Shown: positions 1-8,628, counted from the stretch's first letter. The stretch: 55,933 bases of DNA from Streptomyces sp. Ru72 (GCF_002920635.1 NZ_PQSR01000044.1:1-55933), one strand, 5' to 3'. Program-made: numbers and translations. The notes: a model not told the origin generated them from the sequence alone.

Positions 1-74
1 ACACGGCAACCTGGGAGTTCTCGATGCGGCCGGCCGTGCCGGTGTATCGACGCTGCACGCCGACGCGCATCGAG
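1..74 (-). pseudogene. IS701-family transposase fragment, cut by the window edge
   Basis: Reading the minus strand gives VGVQRRYTGTAGRIENSQVA, a conserved stretch of IS701-family transposases just after the catalytic VDDTGF-like segment. Upstream of it (about position 75 onward) the similarity stops, so the N-terminal part is missing. The other end runs off the window, so the length of the remainder cannot be judged. It marks the start of a region rich in transposase debris. Confidence 0.6.
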
Positions 75-277
75 ACAATGGCCTTTACCTGCAGACAGCA
101 GCCGAGTATGCCACCTGACAGAACACTATTTTCAAAATCTTTAACCGCGCATGAAGAGGCATACGAGAACAGCAATTTCCGGCAAAGTCAATAACATTGC
201 GCGTTTGGTTATCTCGCCTGGCGCGTGATATTCAATTGGGCGCTAATCGTCACCAGCCTGCGCGGAGGCATCACGCC

Positions 278-1162
278 ATGAACGAGCACTCGGCCGACGC
301 CGCTTGGCGCGTCGATCGTCGCTGCACCAACTGCGACGTCGCCCGGCAACTCGCGCCGGGACTGGTTGCCGAGGTCGCCGGTCGCTCCTCGGTCGTCCGC
401 CAGCCGCGTACCACCGCGGAAGAACAGGCGTTATACGCCGCGGCATTCGCGTGCCACACCCGATCGATCCGGCACGGCACGCGCAAACCGCATCCGGCAC
501 TCGACCCCTTCCCGCTACGCCTTGCGGAGGACGTGCATTTGTGTGGGCACAACTCGCCGCACACCGCCGGCGCGAACTCCTACCTGCTGCACCGGCCGAC
601 CGGAAACCTGATGATGATCGACACGCCGCGCTGGAGTTCCGCCCTGGCCACGAAATACGCCGCCCTCGGCCCGATCACCGACGTGCTGCTCACCCATCGC
701 GACCACGCCGCGCACGGCCGCCAATACGCCGACCGGTTCGGCGCCCGCCTGTGGATCCATGAAGGAGACCTGGCCGCCGCGCCAGACGCCGACGGCATTC
801 TCCCGGGCACCGAGCCGATCGAGATCGCCGACGGCGTGATCGCGCACCCGCTGCCCGGGCACACCGAGGGCAGCGTGCTGTATCTCGCCGACGACACCTA
901 CTGCTTCAGCGGTGACAGTTTCTACTGGTCCCGGGCTGACGGCGACCTCGCCGTCGCCGAGTCGGTCACCTGGTACTCCATCACCGAACTGGCCGCATCG
1001 CTGGCCCATACGGCACCGCGGGTGCGCTTCGAATGGCTGCTGCCCGGCCACGGCGACCGCAAGCAGCTACCTGCCGACGAGTTCGCCCGCCGAATGCACG
1101 ACGCCACCCGCACCGGAGAACTCTCACCCCGACCCATCGACTTCACCGCACTGCGCTGGTAA
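278..1162 (+). CDS. MBL-fold metallo-hydrolase with degenerate ferredoxin-like N-terminus
   Basis: The predicted protein has 294 residues. The start is chosen at the ATG preceded by GGAGG; the upstream in-frame extension looks non-coding. Residues 10-60 resemble the mono-cluster ferredoxin domain found ahead of some MBL hydrolases: CTNC (C16, C19) and a later Cys (C59) in a CHTRSI context are present, but the third Cys of the usual C-x2-C-x2-C is replaced (CDVA). The MBL part has the variant metal motif LTHRDHAAHG typical of this plant/actinobacterial subgroup, then LPGHTEGS, FSGDSF and LLPGHGD, supplying the expected His/Asp ligands. A second MBL gene follows after 29 bp, suggesting an operon. 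The substrate cannot be inferred; the family includes glyoxalase II/ETHE1-like thiol hydrolases. Confidence 0.85.
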   Translation: MNEHSADAAWRVDRRCTNCDVARQLAPGLVAEVAGRSSVVRQPRTTAEEQALYAAAFACHTRSIRHGTRKPHPALDPFPLRLAEDVHLCGHNSPHTAGANSYLLHRPTGNLMMIDTPRWSSALATKYAALGPITDVLLTHRDHAAHGRQYADRFGARLWIHEGDLAAAPDADGILPGTEPIEIADGVIAHPLPGHTEGSVLYLADDTYCFSGDSFYWSRADGDLAVAESVTWYSITELAASLAHTAPRVRFEWLLPGHGDRKQLPADEFARRMHDATRTGELSPRPIDFTALRW

Positions 1163-1191
1163 CTCACCCCACTCCGCACCGAGGAGAATCC

Positions 1192-1875
1192 GTGCCATTC
1201 CTTGCTCCCGGCGTCATCCACATCGCCACATCCAAGACCAACAACGCCTACCTGATCGACGGTGATGACGGCCTGACCCTCGTCGACGTCGGCAGCGGCA
1301 AAGCCGTCGATCTGCTGCTGCGCACGATCGCCGAGTGGGGCCGAGACCCTGCCGACCTGAACCGGATCGTGCTCACCCATGCGCACCCCGACCACGTGCA
1401 GGGCGCGCCCGCACTGCGCGAGCACACCGGCGCCCGCGTCCTGATCCATGCCGCCGACGCCGCTTGGCTGGCCGACGGACGGGTGCCGGCGGACGGTCGG
1501 TCCAGCCCGGCAGCCCGGCGGTTCGACCAGCTTCCGGCCGCGCATTGGGAGCCGTTCATACCCGATGCGACGGTCGAAGACGGCGAACTCATCGCTGGTT
1601 CCGGCGGGTTGCGCGTGATTCACACGCCGGGCCATTCCCCCGGCCACATTGCGCTGCTGCACGAACCCACCCGCACAGTGCTGGTCGGCGACGCAGTGTT
1701 CCACGCCCGTCGCCTTGGCTACGGGCCGGCCACCTTCGCCGCCGAGCCCGCCGCCCGCGCATCCGGCGCCGCCCGGATTCCCACCAACGTCACCGCAGTG
1801 GGCTTCGGCCACGGCGCACCGCTGACCGGACCGGGGGTGGATGCGTTCCAGGCATTCCTGGCCAAGCAGCGCTGA
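1192..1875 (+). CDS. MBL-fold metallo-hydrolase
   Basis: The predicted protein has 227 residues and begins at a GTG with GAGGAG 5 nt upstream; a longer in-frame extension overlaps the preceding gene and is unlikely. It carries the canonical zinc motif THAHPDH, followed by HTPGHSPGH, LVGDAVF and a C-terminal FGHG, so all metal-binding positions of a glyoxalase II-like hydrolase are present. It follows the ferredoxin-type MBL gene closely on the same strand, so the pair is probably co-transcribed and may act on related thioester or lactone substrates. The true substrate is unknown. The two proteins are clearly diverged and are not a recent duplication. Confidence 0.88.
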   Translation: MPFLAPGVIHIATSKTNNAYLIDGDDGLTLVDVGSGKAVDLLLRTIAEWGRDPADLNRIVLTHAHPDHVQGAPALREHTGARVLIHAADAAWLADGRVPADGRSSPAARRFDQLPAAHWEPFIPDATVEDGELIAGSGGLRVIHTPGHSPGHIALLHEPTRTVLVGDAVFHARRLGYGPATFAAEPAARASGAARIPTNVTAVGFGHGAPLTGPGVDAFQAFLAKQR

Positions 1876-2343
1876 CCGCGATCCCGCACAACTCGTGCTT
1901 GTGGGCCACTACACCAGGCTCAGCTCGGGTAGATCAAGGAACCAAGCGCGTCGTATCACGATCTACGGCTGGAGTACTAGAGGCTGTCCCGTATGCCCGA
2001 CGCACGCGTCGCGAGCCCGATGAGGCACCGTCGGCGAGAAGTTGCCGGAAGGCGGCAGAGTTCAGCGGAGTTTTGCTGCCGGAAGTCGCCGCTCACGCCA
2101 GGACACCAGGTACATACGATCGTTCGAGCAGTCTTCGCCGAGTGCATTCGGGCCCGCAGATCGTGATGACGGTCCGAGACGGTTGTGGGGGATGATGGGT
2201 CACGAAGGAGCGGCTCGCCATACGCGCCGCCGAACTCACGCCCGTTACCGTTTCGCTGACGTCAACGACGCAAGCGCCCTGCAGGCCGCGGCTTTCGACC
2301 ATAGGAAATCACGTCGTGTTTCGCCTCAGGAGGAGCCGCGATC
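1876..2343. other. Intergenic stretch without a supportable gene
   Basis: No frame on either strand shows family-like protein sequence. The end of the stretch carries a strong ribosome binding site (AGGAGG-type) for the membrane protein that follows. Short reading frames here have no recognisable motif. Confidence 0.5.
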
Positions 2344-2733
2344 ATGTCCGACCACCTGACCACGGGCGACTGGTGGCTCATCGCGACCGGCGCCACCGTG
2401 GTCTACATGGTCACCATGTACTGGTGCATGCCGACGCCCAAGGCGAAGCGGCGCATGTTGATCGCCCCGCTGGTCGGCTGGATATTTCTGTTGCCCAACG
2501 CCGCGATAAAGGGCTATTCCGTCTCGCACACCCTGTATTTCTACAGTTGCGCGCTGGTGATGTTCGTCATCATGCTGGTGCCGGTCGCGAGAAAGGTCGC
2601 CGCCGACATTGCGGAACAGGAGGAGAAGCCTTGGGAAAAGGTGCCTCTCAACACTTTTTCCCTGTACTGGATGGCCGGGTCCGCAACGGCTTGCGCCGTG
2701 GGAATGGTCTACCTCTGGCCGTGGCTCGCCTAA
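2344..2733 (+). CDS. Small four-helix integral membrane protein, unknown function
   Basis: The predicted protein has 129 residues and starts at an ATG with CAGGAGGAG about 9 nt upstream. Hydrophobic segments near residues 9-29, 40-58, 63-84 and 106-128 suggest four transmembrane helices, with a basic loop PTPKAKRR after the first and an acidic, charged loop (EQEEKPWEK) before the last. There is no signal peptide cleavage motif and no enzyme motif. It stands alone: the next sequence downstream is a transposase remnant. I do not recognise a named family. Coding character is convincing because of the strong Shine-Dalgarno and the regular alternation of helices and charged loops. Confidence 0.75.
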   Translation: MSDHLTTGDWWLIATGATVVYMVTMYWCMPTPKAKRRMLIAPLVGWIFLLPNAAIKGYSVSHTLYFYSCALVMFVIMLVPVARKVAADIAEQEEKPWEKVPLNTFSLYWMAGSATACAVGMVYLWPWLA

Positions 2734-2736
2734 AGG

Positions 2737-2883
2737 TTGTCCCGCCGCCGGGCGCGAGCGCGCGTGGAGCAGCACGCCCTGCCGCGGCTGCAGAACTGGA
2801 AGATCCTGCGCGACTGCCGGCTCAAGGGCAACGGGGCGCACCAGGCCATGCTTGGCATCGCTCGGCGGCACGGTCTGGCCTCC
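2737..2883 (+). pseudogene. IS5-type transposase C-terminal remnant
   Basis: The translated stretch includes RARVEQHALPRLQNWKILRD and then CRLKG...MLGIARRHGLA. This is the conserved C-terminal region of IS5-family DDE transposases around the catalytic Glu (RVEH...LKNWKILRDCR). Everything upstream of this segment is missing and it runs into non-transposase sequence, so it is a short relic directly abutting the membrane-protein gene. Confidence 0.7.
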
Positions 2884-2955
2884 TGTGACCGGGAACCTTG
2901 TGCGTGTGTCATTGCAGGGGTGACTGTCCGCAGTCTCGGCCCGGATACTGGGGAC

Positions 2956-3276
2956 ATGCAATTCGTCTTCTTCATGACCCTGCCTGGGCTGGTCATCGTG
3001 CTGGTCCTGCTGGCCTTCGTTGATCAGCTGCTGTTGCGCGCGGGGCGGGCGGGAGTGCTGCCGTGGCGGAACAGCGCACGTCAGGGACAGATATCAGCGA
3101 CCGGATTCGAACAATTGCATGCGAGCCTTTCCCCAGGCAAGCAGAACGAGCTCAAGGAGCGGCAGTCGTCACTGGTCATGCCGGACAACGAGGATGACGG
3201 GGCCCCGCCGAACAGGACGACGGTGGACCTGGCCGCAGGGACGGCGGTCGTACGGATGCCGCGCTCCGGACGGTAG
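2956..3276 (+). CDS. DUF6191 domain-containing small membrane protein
   Basis: The predicted protein has 106 residues. An N-terminal hydrophobic helix (MQFVFFMTLPG...LLAFVDQLLL) is followed by a conserved soluble segment, PWRNSARQGQISATGFEQLH and then SPGKQNELKERQSSLVM, which I recognise as the Streptomyces DUF6191 family. The C-terminal tail (PPNRTTVDLAAGTAVVRMP) also fits. Function is unknown; the topology predicts a single membrane anchor with a cytoplasmic tail. The start ATG is chosen because the family begins at this hydrophobic stretch; the upstream frame is transposase relic. The Shine-Dalgarno is weak (GGGG). Confidence 0.8.
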   Translation: MQFVFFMTLPGLVIVLVLLAFVDQLLLRAGRAGVLPWRNSARQGQISATGFEQLHASLSPGKQNELKERQSSLVMPDNEDDGAPPNRTTVDLAAGTAVVRMPRSGR

Positions 3277-3486
3277 GAGTACTGCCCGACCATCGATGGC
3301 ACCCGTCCGGGTTCGTCGCCACAGGACATGTGGTAGGTCGTCGTGCATGTCGCGGGCACAACTGACCGATGAGGCGCGCAACCTGCCGGTCGGCAGAAGC
3401 GCTCTGTATCCCGAGCGGCTGCGGCAGCAGTTCCAGGGCGTGTGCCGAGTTCAGATCTTTAAACGGGCTGGAGGCTGCGGAGCCAG

Positions 3487-3759
3487 ATGACGGCTCGGGT
3501 GGCGGGGCGGGCAGTGCGGCTGGTTCCGGACCGTGCGCCGGGGGTGGCCGAGTCCGCGCTGCCGACGGAGTACCAGCGCATCCTGGGCGCCGTGCGGCAA
3601 TCCGCCGGCCCGGTCGCGACCCGGCAAATCGGCGAGGCGCTGGGCTTGGACACCGGAATGAGGGGCAAGCTGGAGCCGCTGCGCGGGAAGCTCACGAAGC
3701 TGGCCGACCGCGGCTGGCTGCACAAACGACCCGACGGGAAGTTCATCGTCCGCCCGTGA
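3487..3759 (+). CDS. Small winged-helix-like protein, IS-associated
   Basis: The predicted protein has 90 residues. The sequence YQRILGAVRQS...TRQIGEALGL then LEPLRGKLTKLADRGWLHKR and PDGKFIV reads like a winged helix: a helix-turn-helix followed by a beta wing. Similar short proteins accompany transposase genes in Streptomyces. A GGAG lies just upstream of the ATG. The bases upstream (frame ending IFKR) hint that it was once part of a longer gene. It lies 57 bp upstream of an IS5-type transposase on the same strand. Function is unknown; a DNA-binding accessory role is only inferred from the fold. Confidence 0.5.
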   Translation: MTARVAGRAVRLVPDRAPGVAESALPTEYQRILGAVRQSAGPVATRQIGEALGLDTGMRGKLEPLRGKLTKLADRGWLHKRPDGKFIVRP

Positions 3760-3816
3760 CCGGCCCGCACGGCGGCGGAGCGTAACCGAGGTGCCCCGGG
3801 CGCCTGTTGGAATTGT

Positions 3817-4656
3817 GTGACGAAAACCAAAGAGCACGCCGGGGACACCGTGTCCCTGGTCTACCAGTGCCGCCTGCCACTGTCCACGCACACCGTGAAC
3901 CACCTCGCCGACCTGCTGCGACGCCACCTGAAGGCGATACGCTCCCGCTGGAGGGCACTGCCTCCCGGCAGGATCGTGGTGATCGTCCTGGCCGTGCTGA
4001 GGCACGACCAGCGTCTGGCCGACATGGCTGGCGGCAACAACATCTCCGCCACCACCGTGCGACGTTGGTGGGACGAACTGATCACACTGCTCGCCAGACA
4101 AGCCCCGCGCCTGGACCGCGCCCTGAAAAGGATCGCCAGGCAGGGCGGTGAGGTCGTCCTGATCGACGGCACCCTCATCCCCACCCAGCGCCGCACCGGC
4201 CGAGCGAACCGCCCGAACTACTCCGGCAAACACCACGGCCACGGCCTGCACGTCCTCGCCCTGACCGATGAGCGGGGCCGAATGATCTGGCTCTCGGCCG
4301 CCCGACCCGGACGTACCCACGACATCACCGCCGCCCGCCGCGACCACATCCTGGCCCACCTGCGTGCCACCGGCCTCGGCGCCCTGGCCGACTCAGGCTT
4401 TATCGGCCTGGACGACAACGCGGATGCCCCCGTGGTCATCACCGGGTTCAAGTCCACCCGGGCCCGCAAGCTCACCCCCGCCGAGAAGGACGCCAACCGT
4501 GCCCTCGCCGCCGGACGCGCCTCGGTCGAGCACGGCTTCGCCCACCTGAAGAACTGGAGGATCCTCACCAAACTCCGCACCGACCCCGCCCAGGCCACCC
4601 ACCTCCTGCGCGCCCTCCTCGTGTTGACGAACCTCGACGCCACCACTGCCAGATGA
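3817..4656 (+). mobile_element. IS5-family DDE transposase, apparently complete
   Basis: The predicted protein has 279 residues starting at GTG. An N-terminal helix-turn-helix region (residues about 50-85, with SATTVRRWWDE) precedes a DDE_Tnp_4-type catalytic domain. The acidic triad can be traced as LIDGTLIP, LADSGFIG and SVEHGFAHLKNWRIL. Length and order are normal for this transposase group, so the protein may be active. I could not define terminal inverted repeats. The last 27 coding bases recur exactly about 800 bp downstream as a remnant, so a second related copy once lay there. The intervening alpha/beta hydrolase gene thus lies between two transposase 3' ends in the same orientation. 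Confidence 0.85.
4625..4651 (+). repeat. 27-bp direct repeat, copy A (transposase 3' end)
   Basis: The bases encoding the transposase C-terminus (LTNLDATTA) are identical to copy B at 5444-5470. Both copies have the same orientation and flank the hydrolase gene. Confidence 0.9.
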
Positions 4657-4696
4657 ACTACACGGCAGATGAGGACGTCCCCGCACCGCGTCGTGG

Positions 4697-5368
4697 CTAT
4701 TCGCCCAGCAGAAGGATCTCCATGAACTCCTGCGGGGCATCCCTCCAGACGTCGTGGCCGCTGTCCAGGGTGTGAACGCGCCAGGTTGGGTCGTTGGCCA
4801 GCCGATCGCGGACATCGGTGAAGGGAGTGCCGTCCCACCCGGAGAGATACACGTAGTCCCGGGTCTTGACGTCACGCAGGCCGGCCGCGTCCAGCCGGAT
4901 CCGCTGGAGGAAAGAGGCCAGTGGATGTGCGGTCACGCGCGGGTCGCTGCCGGACGGCGGCTGGACCGCGTATCCGTCCGCCGCCGCGCCGTCCAGGAAC
5001 AGGCTGCGGTAGGCATCGGTGGTCAGGTCCCAACAGGACTGGCCGTCCTCGGGTACGTAGGCGTCGGCGTAGACCAGGCGGCGCACCACGCCGGAAGGGG
5101 CGCGGTCGGCGGCACCGGTGATCACCATGCCGCCGTAGCTGTGCCCGACGAGAACGGCGTCGCTGACCTCCTCGGTAGCGAGTACGGCGAGCACGTCGTC
5201 GATGTGGGTGTCGAGATTGACGTTGGCAGAGTTCAGGTGGGTGCGGTCGCCGACACCGGTCGGGGTAATGGTCAGCGCCCGGTGTCCGGCGGTGCGCAGC
5301 TGGTCGGCCAGGTCGGAGAAATACCAGCCGCCGCGCCAGCCGCCGGGAACTAGAACGAAGGTCGTCAT
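4697..5368 (-). CDS. Alpha/beta hydrolase (EstC / Abhydrolase_6 type)
   Basis: The predicted protein has 223 residues starting MTTFVLVPGGW. The nucleophile elbow GHSYGG is at about residues 88-93, preceded by the oxyanion-region motif VPGGWRGGW. A C-terminal SGHDVW supplies the catalytic His. This profile fits soluble esterases related to plant salicylate methyl-esterase. An in-frame GTG lies 21 bases upstream. A better Shine-Dalgarno (GAAGGA) serves a nine-codon frame that ends in ATGA overlapping this ATG, so translational coupling to a mini-ORF is possible. The gene lies between two direct copies of an IS5-type transposase 3' end. Confidence 0.88.
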   Translation of the reverse strand: MTTFVLVPGGWRGGWYFSDLADQLRTAGHRALTITPTGVGDRTHLNSANVNLDTHIDDVLAVLATEEVSDAVLVGHSYGGMVITGAADRAPSGVVRRLVYADAYVPEDGQSCWDLTTDAYRSLFLDGAAADGYAVQPPSGSDPRVTAHPLASFLQRIRLDAAGLRDVKTRDYVYLSGWDGTPFTDVRDRLANDPTWRVHTLDSGHDVWRDAPQEFMEILLLGE

Positions 5369-5422
5369 GCAGGCATGAACGATGCCCACATGACACTGAT
5401 TCCTTCACGGGCATGGGCAGTT

Positions 5423-5484
5423 CGCGCGAGTCCTGCTCGTCCTGACGAACCTCGACGCCACCACTGCCAAGAGATCTACACATT
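5423..5484 (+). pseudogene. Remnant of a second IS5-type transposase 3' end
   Basis: The stretch encodes RVLLVLTNLDATTAK, matching the last residues of the complete transposase upstream (RALLVLTNLDATTAR). It includes a 27-bp exact repeat (5444-5470). The rest of that transposase is absent. It probably records a deletion or IS-mediated rearrangement around the hydrolase gene. Confidence 0.75.
5444..5470 (+). repeat. 27-bp direct repeat, copy B
   Basis: Identical to 4625-4651; see the transposase entry. Confidence 0.9.
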
Positions 5485-5559
5485 GGACACCCGCCCCCGA
5501 CCAGTCCGAGCGTCCTGAACCGACGCCACACCAGCTCCCTGACCAGCTACTTCGAGATG

Positions 5560-6422
5560 GCGCAACCTCTTTGTACAAGGCCGCATCGTGCTGACGGGGC
5601 ATCCGCCACGTGAGCCACGCTTCTTGCGGTTGGCGGCCTGGTCGGTCTTCTCCGGGATCACTGTCCGGATCTTGCGTCGGCGCAGGTAGGCGCGGTTGGC
5701 GCGGGACGAGTACGCCTTGTCCGCGGCGACCGCGTCGGGGCGGGTGCGGGGGCGGCCCACCGGCCCGCGCACCTTGATGCGTTCCAGAACGGCGGTGAAA
5801 CGGGGACTGTCGGCGGCCTGGCCGGACGTGAGGACGAAGGACAGCGGACGGCAGCGGCGGTCCGCCGACAGGTGCACCTTGCTGGTCAACCCGCCACGGG
5901 AACGGCCCAGTTTGGCAGCGCGGAGACGGGCTTGCGACGCCGACGCCGACGCCGACGCTCCTCACGGGCCTCGTCCGGCGCCTCGTCCGGCGCCTCGTCC
6001 CGGTCGACTATCGAGGCGTTTTGCCCCTCTGGAGAAGCCCCTTTTCCTCGGCGACGGCCCTCTCCAGCGTCTCCCGCAGTTCCGGGTCCCGCATCATCCC
6101 GGCGGCGTGGTGGTGGGCCCGGGCAGACGTGGAGTCCACGCTCACCAGCCCGAGCTCCGCCTGCCCCCGGGCGGCGGCCTCAGCGATCACCGCTTCCATC
6201 AGCGCCTGGAAGACCCCCGTACCGGCCCACAGGTGGAACCGCCCGTAGACGGTGGACCAGACCCGTATTGCTGGGGCATGTCCCGCCACGGACTGCCGTA
6301 CGGAACCGCCACATCACGCCGTTCACCAGTCGCCGCAGGTCAGGATGCGGACCGCGCTCGCCCAGCGGCGGCAACGGCTCAATCACCGCCCACTCGTCGT
6401 CCGTGAAATCAGCCCGAGCCAT
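5560..6422 (-). pseudogene. IS5-family transposase, frameshifted and truncated
   Basis: Three family-like segments occur in order but in three different frames. They are an N-terminus (MARADFTDDEWAVIEPLPP), a middle (STVYGRFHLWAG...VSVDSTSARAHHHAAG, containing the catalytic Asp) and a late part (LTSKVHLSADRRCRPLSFV, then ADKAYSSRANRAYLRRR). After KKRGSRGG the reading frame shifts again (DAALYKE is recoverable in another frame) and the C-terminal Glu-containing region is lost. At least three lesions make it inactive. The linker between the middle and late parts carries expanded short tandem repeats. Confidence 0.85.
5936..6001. repeat. Short tandem repeats in the broken transposase linker
   Basis: Four copies of GACGCC (the last ends in T) at 5936-5959 are followed by CCTCGTCCGGCG repeated about 2.7 times from 5969. 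On the transposase strand these would encode Asp-Glu-Ala-Pro repeats and an Arg run in the charged linker of this IS family. Confidence 0.8.
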
Positions 6423-6654
6423 CCCGCCTGTCTACCGCCCCGGATCCAGCCAGGGCAGCAGAACGTCCAGACTCGTGATCCGAACTCGGTAAACGCCAAA
6501 GAGTGCGCGCGGACCCACACCTGCCTATCCTGAATCTGCGGCGTCTTCCTCGCGTCCAGAAGAGGGGATGCGGCGCAATGGGCAACAGCGGCGTAGGGCT
6601 ATCCCGAGACCCGAGACACCCGCACAGCCGAGACGCCTACTGCCAGGAGCGGGC

Positions 6655-7197
6655 ATGGCTGATCGCGCAACGATGGAGCGTATCTGGGAAGCCCACACCG
6701 CCGGCGAGTTCGTGGCGCAGGACGTGGAGGCTACGATGGCCACGATGGACGACGACCCCATCGTCGTCCATGTGCCGACCGCCATGGGCGGTAGTGGGTA
6801 CGACGGCGTCAAGGACTTCTACGCACGCTGGTTCATTGGACGGAACCCGGACGATTTCACTGTGCGTTCGATATCCCGCACGGTGGGAGACGACAGCCTC
6901 GTAGACGAAATGATCGTGTCGTTCACCCACGACATCGAGGTGCCCTGGATTCTGCCTGGATTGGCACCCACCGGGCAGCAGGTCCGTATACCCGTCATCG
7001 CCGTCGTGGACTTCCGAGGCCCGCGTGTGCGGAGCGAGCGCATCTACTGGGATCAAACGGCGGTGCTCGCGCAGACGCAGTTGCTGAACGACGACATCGT
7101 CCGGCGCCTGCCCGTGGTCACCACACCGTTGGACGTACTGGGCGGCAGGGTCCCCCTCAACCAGCTGACGTCACACCGCCTCGATGTGGAACCGTGA
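6655..7197 (+). CDS. NTF2/SnoaL-like family protein
   Basis: The predicted protein has 180 residues. The ATG is preceded by AGGAG at a 5-nt spacing; the longer in-frame extension is Arg/Pro-rich and not protein-like. The pattern ERIWEAHTAGEFVAQDVEATMATM followed by VHVPTAMGG...VKDFYARWF is typical of the cone-shaped nuclear-transport-factor-2 fold used by SnoaL-like polyketide cyclases, isomerases and ester cyclases. The later RSERIYWDQTAVLAQ also fits this fold. There is no signal peptide. Its neighbours are transposase relics, so context gives no pathway. The substrate is unknown. Confidence 0.8.
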   Translation: MADRATMERIWEAHTAGEFVAQDVEATMATMDDDPIVVHVPTAMGGSGYDGVKDFYARWFIGRNPDDFTVRSISRTVGDDSLVDEMIVSFTHDIEVPWILPGLAPTGQQVRIPVIAVVDFRGPRVRSERIYWDQTAVLAQTQLLNDDIVRRLPVVTTPLDVLGGRVPLNQLTSHRLDVEP

Positions 7198-7881
7198 AGG
7201 TCAATCCCCAACCACCCGCCAGCCGCGTCCCCAACCTCACGGGACAGCACACCTAGGGCGTGATCTGGCGGTTTCCCACTGGCGGGAGTGGCGGGATGCC
7301 GATGTCTTCCAGGCCCTGCTGATGGATCTGACAACCGAAGCCGCGAGGCGGAGCACGGTGGACCGCGCCAATGAGACCCCGGTCTGCTCCTGGCGCCGGG
7401 CACGCCGCAGCAGCACCGCGACGGCCGCGCACTGCGCTGCCCCGACAAGCCCCAGCGCCAGGCACAGGCCGGGCAGGCCGAGGCCGGACAGGGCGTAGGC
7501 CAGCGGCAGTTGGACGGCGGTGCCGAGCAGGGTGACCCGGAGCAGTACGGGGGCTCCCCCGCTGCCGTCGCGGAAGAGGCCCGCTACCTGTTCCGGGAAG
7601 GCATGCTGCGGGTCGCCCGGGCCACCGGGACGGCAGAGCGGGAATGGCTGCGCGAGGCCATCGACGCGCTCAGCGACACTGTGCCTTGACGTGCTTCATG
7701 TGCAGCGGCACATCCAACATGTCCAAGATCAGCCCAACCGGAAGACCTGACGGGGTCCTGTTAGCTGGCCGAGAGGCTCTTGGCCAGACGTCGTCACCCA
7801 AGAGTTGACCAAATCGGGTCGGCAGGCCATGATCCTCGTCGACCAACTGACCGAATTATCTGCCTACTTGGGGGAAACTTG
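7198..7881. other. Degraded region with gene scraps
   Basis: There is no intact gene. A plus-strand scrap near 7256-7352 (VFQALLMDLTTEAARR) resembles a worn IS5 middle region. A second plus-strand scrap ending at a TGA at 7687-7689 (AEEARYLFREGMLRVARATG and onward) looks like the C-terminus of an unidentified protein. A minus-strand MATE-like scrap is listed separately. The last 190 bp before the secreted-protein gene shows nothing recognisable. Confidence 0.4.
7372..7580 (-). pseudogene. MATE-type transporter C-terminal remnant
   Basis: The minus strand reads VLLRVTLLGTAVQLPLAYAL then SGLGLPGLCLALGLVGAAQ and VAVLLRRARRQEQTGVSLA. This resembles the last two transmembrane helices of MATE-family efflux proteins followed by a basic tail. 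There is no start and no upstream domains. Identification rests on pattern only. Confidence 0.35.
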
Positions 7882-8331
7882 ATGAGGAAACGGCTGAGAG
7901 ACCGCGTGGCCACGCTCCTGGTGGCGAGTGCCGTCTTCGCCGGCAGTTCCGTCACTCTCGGGGCGAGCCACGCGGCGGCTGCGACTTGGACCTTCGAGAA
8001 GGGCGAGGTGTTCCCCGACGGGAGCTTCACCATCGCCGCCTACAACAGTGGCACCTACGCGGGCCTCATGGAGTGGAGGGGCGATCCCCTCAACGGGGAC
8101 CCCGGCGACGCGTTCCGGGTACTGGACCGGCTGGCCGACGGCTGGGGCATGGAAGCCAGCATGATCAGCCCAGTGACAGGACGCGTTGCCACGACGCGCG
8201 GACACTCGGCCACCTACTACAGCCCGTGGAACACCGGCAATCTGGACGAGGGCACCAAGGTCTTTATCCAGCTCTGCGCGGTCAAGGGCGACTATGAGCA
8301 CTGCAGTTTCGCCTACAGCGGTCACGCGTAA
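7882..8331 (+). CDS. Small secreted protein, unknown function
   Basis: The predicted protein has 149 residues. A clear Sec signal peptide is present: basic MRKRLRDR, a hydrophobic core, and an Ala-rich end (GASHAAAA) with an AxA-type cleavage site near residue 32. The mature part is about 117 residues, rich in Gly, Asp and aromatics (WTFEKGEVFPDG, YNSGTYAGLMEWRG). It has two Cys (LCAVKGDYEHC) that could form a disulfide. This composition resembles small beta-rich extracellular proteins of Streptomyces, but I cannot name a family. The upstream in-frame extension lacks a Shine-Dalgarno. It is flanked by relic sequence upstream and an unrelated peptidase downstream. Confidence 0.75.
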   Translation: MRKRLRDRVATLLVASAVFAGSSVTLGASHAAAATWTFEKGEVFPDGSFTIAAYNSGTYAGLMEWRGDPLNGDPGDAFRVLDRLADGWGMEASMISPVTGRVATTRGHSATYYSPWNTGNLDEGTKVFIQLCAVKGDYEHCSFAYSGHA

Positions 8332-8628
8332 CCACACGCCGACCGTCTGCCCTCGAGGCTCCACACCCCGCCCTCGGAAGCCGGGGCGCTGTTGACACAT
8401 TCAGGGCCCGGCGTGACGTCGGCCTTCCCGACCTGCTTGGGGTCGTGACGGCCGACGTGCGTCGGGGGTGGGTGCCGTGTCGGTGGTGCTCGAGCACGGT
8501 GGGCGTGAGGCGACTTCCGACCAAGGCTGAGCCCGGGCGCGCAGCTTCGTGACTCGTCCCGTCAGCTGTCAGGACACCACCTGCAACGAGCGCCGGCAGC
8601 AGACGGTCCGGCTCCTGGCCCCAGCCGG
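8332..8628. other. Intergenic region, nothing recognised
   Basis: Lies between the convergent secreted-protein and M20 peptidase genes. No protein family, RNA or clear terminator hairpin could be identified on either strand. Confidence 0.4.

Noticed and set aside
2042..2359. Plus-strand frame of 105 codons before the small membrane protein
   Set aside because: Arg/Ser-rich with no motif; it overlaps the strong ribosome site of the real gene and looks like chance coding in GC-rich DNA.
5936..6001. CRISPR-like short repeats
   Set aside because: Units of 6 and 12 bp without spacers, located in the linker of a broken transposase; simple tandem expansion.
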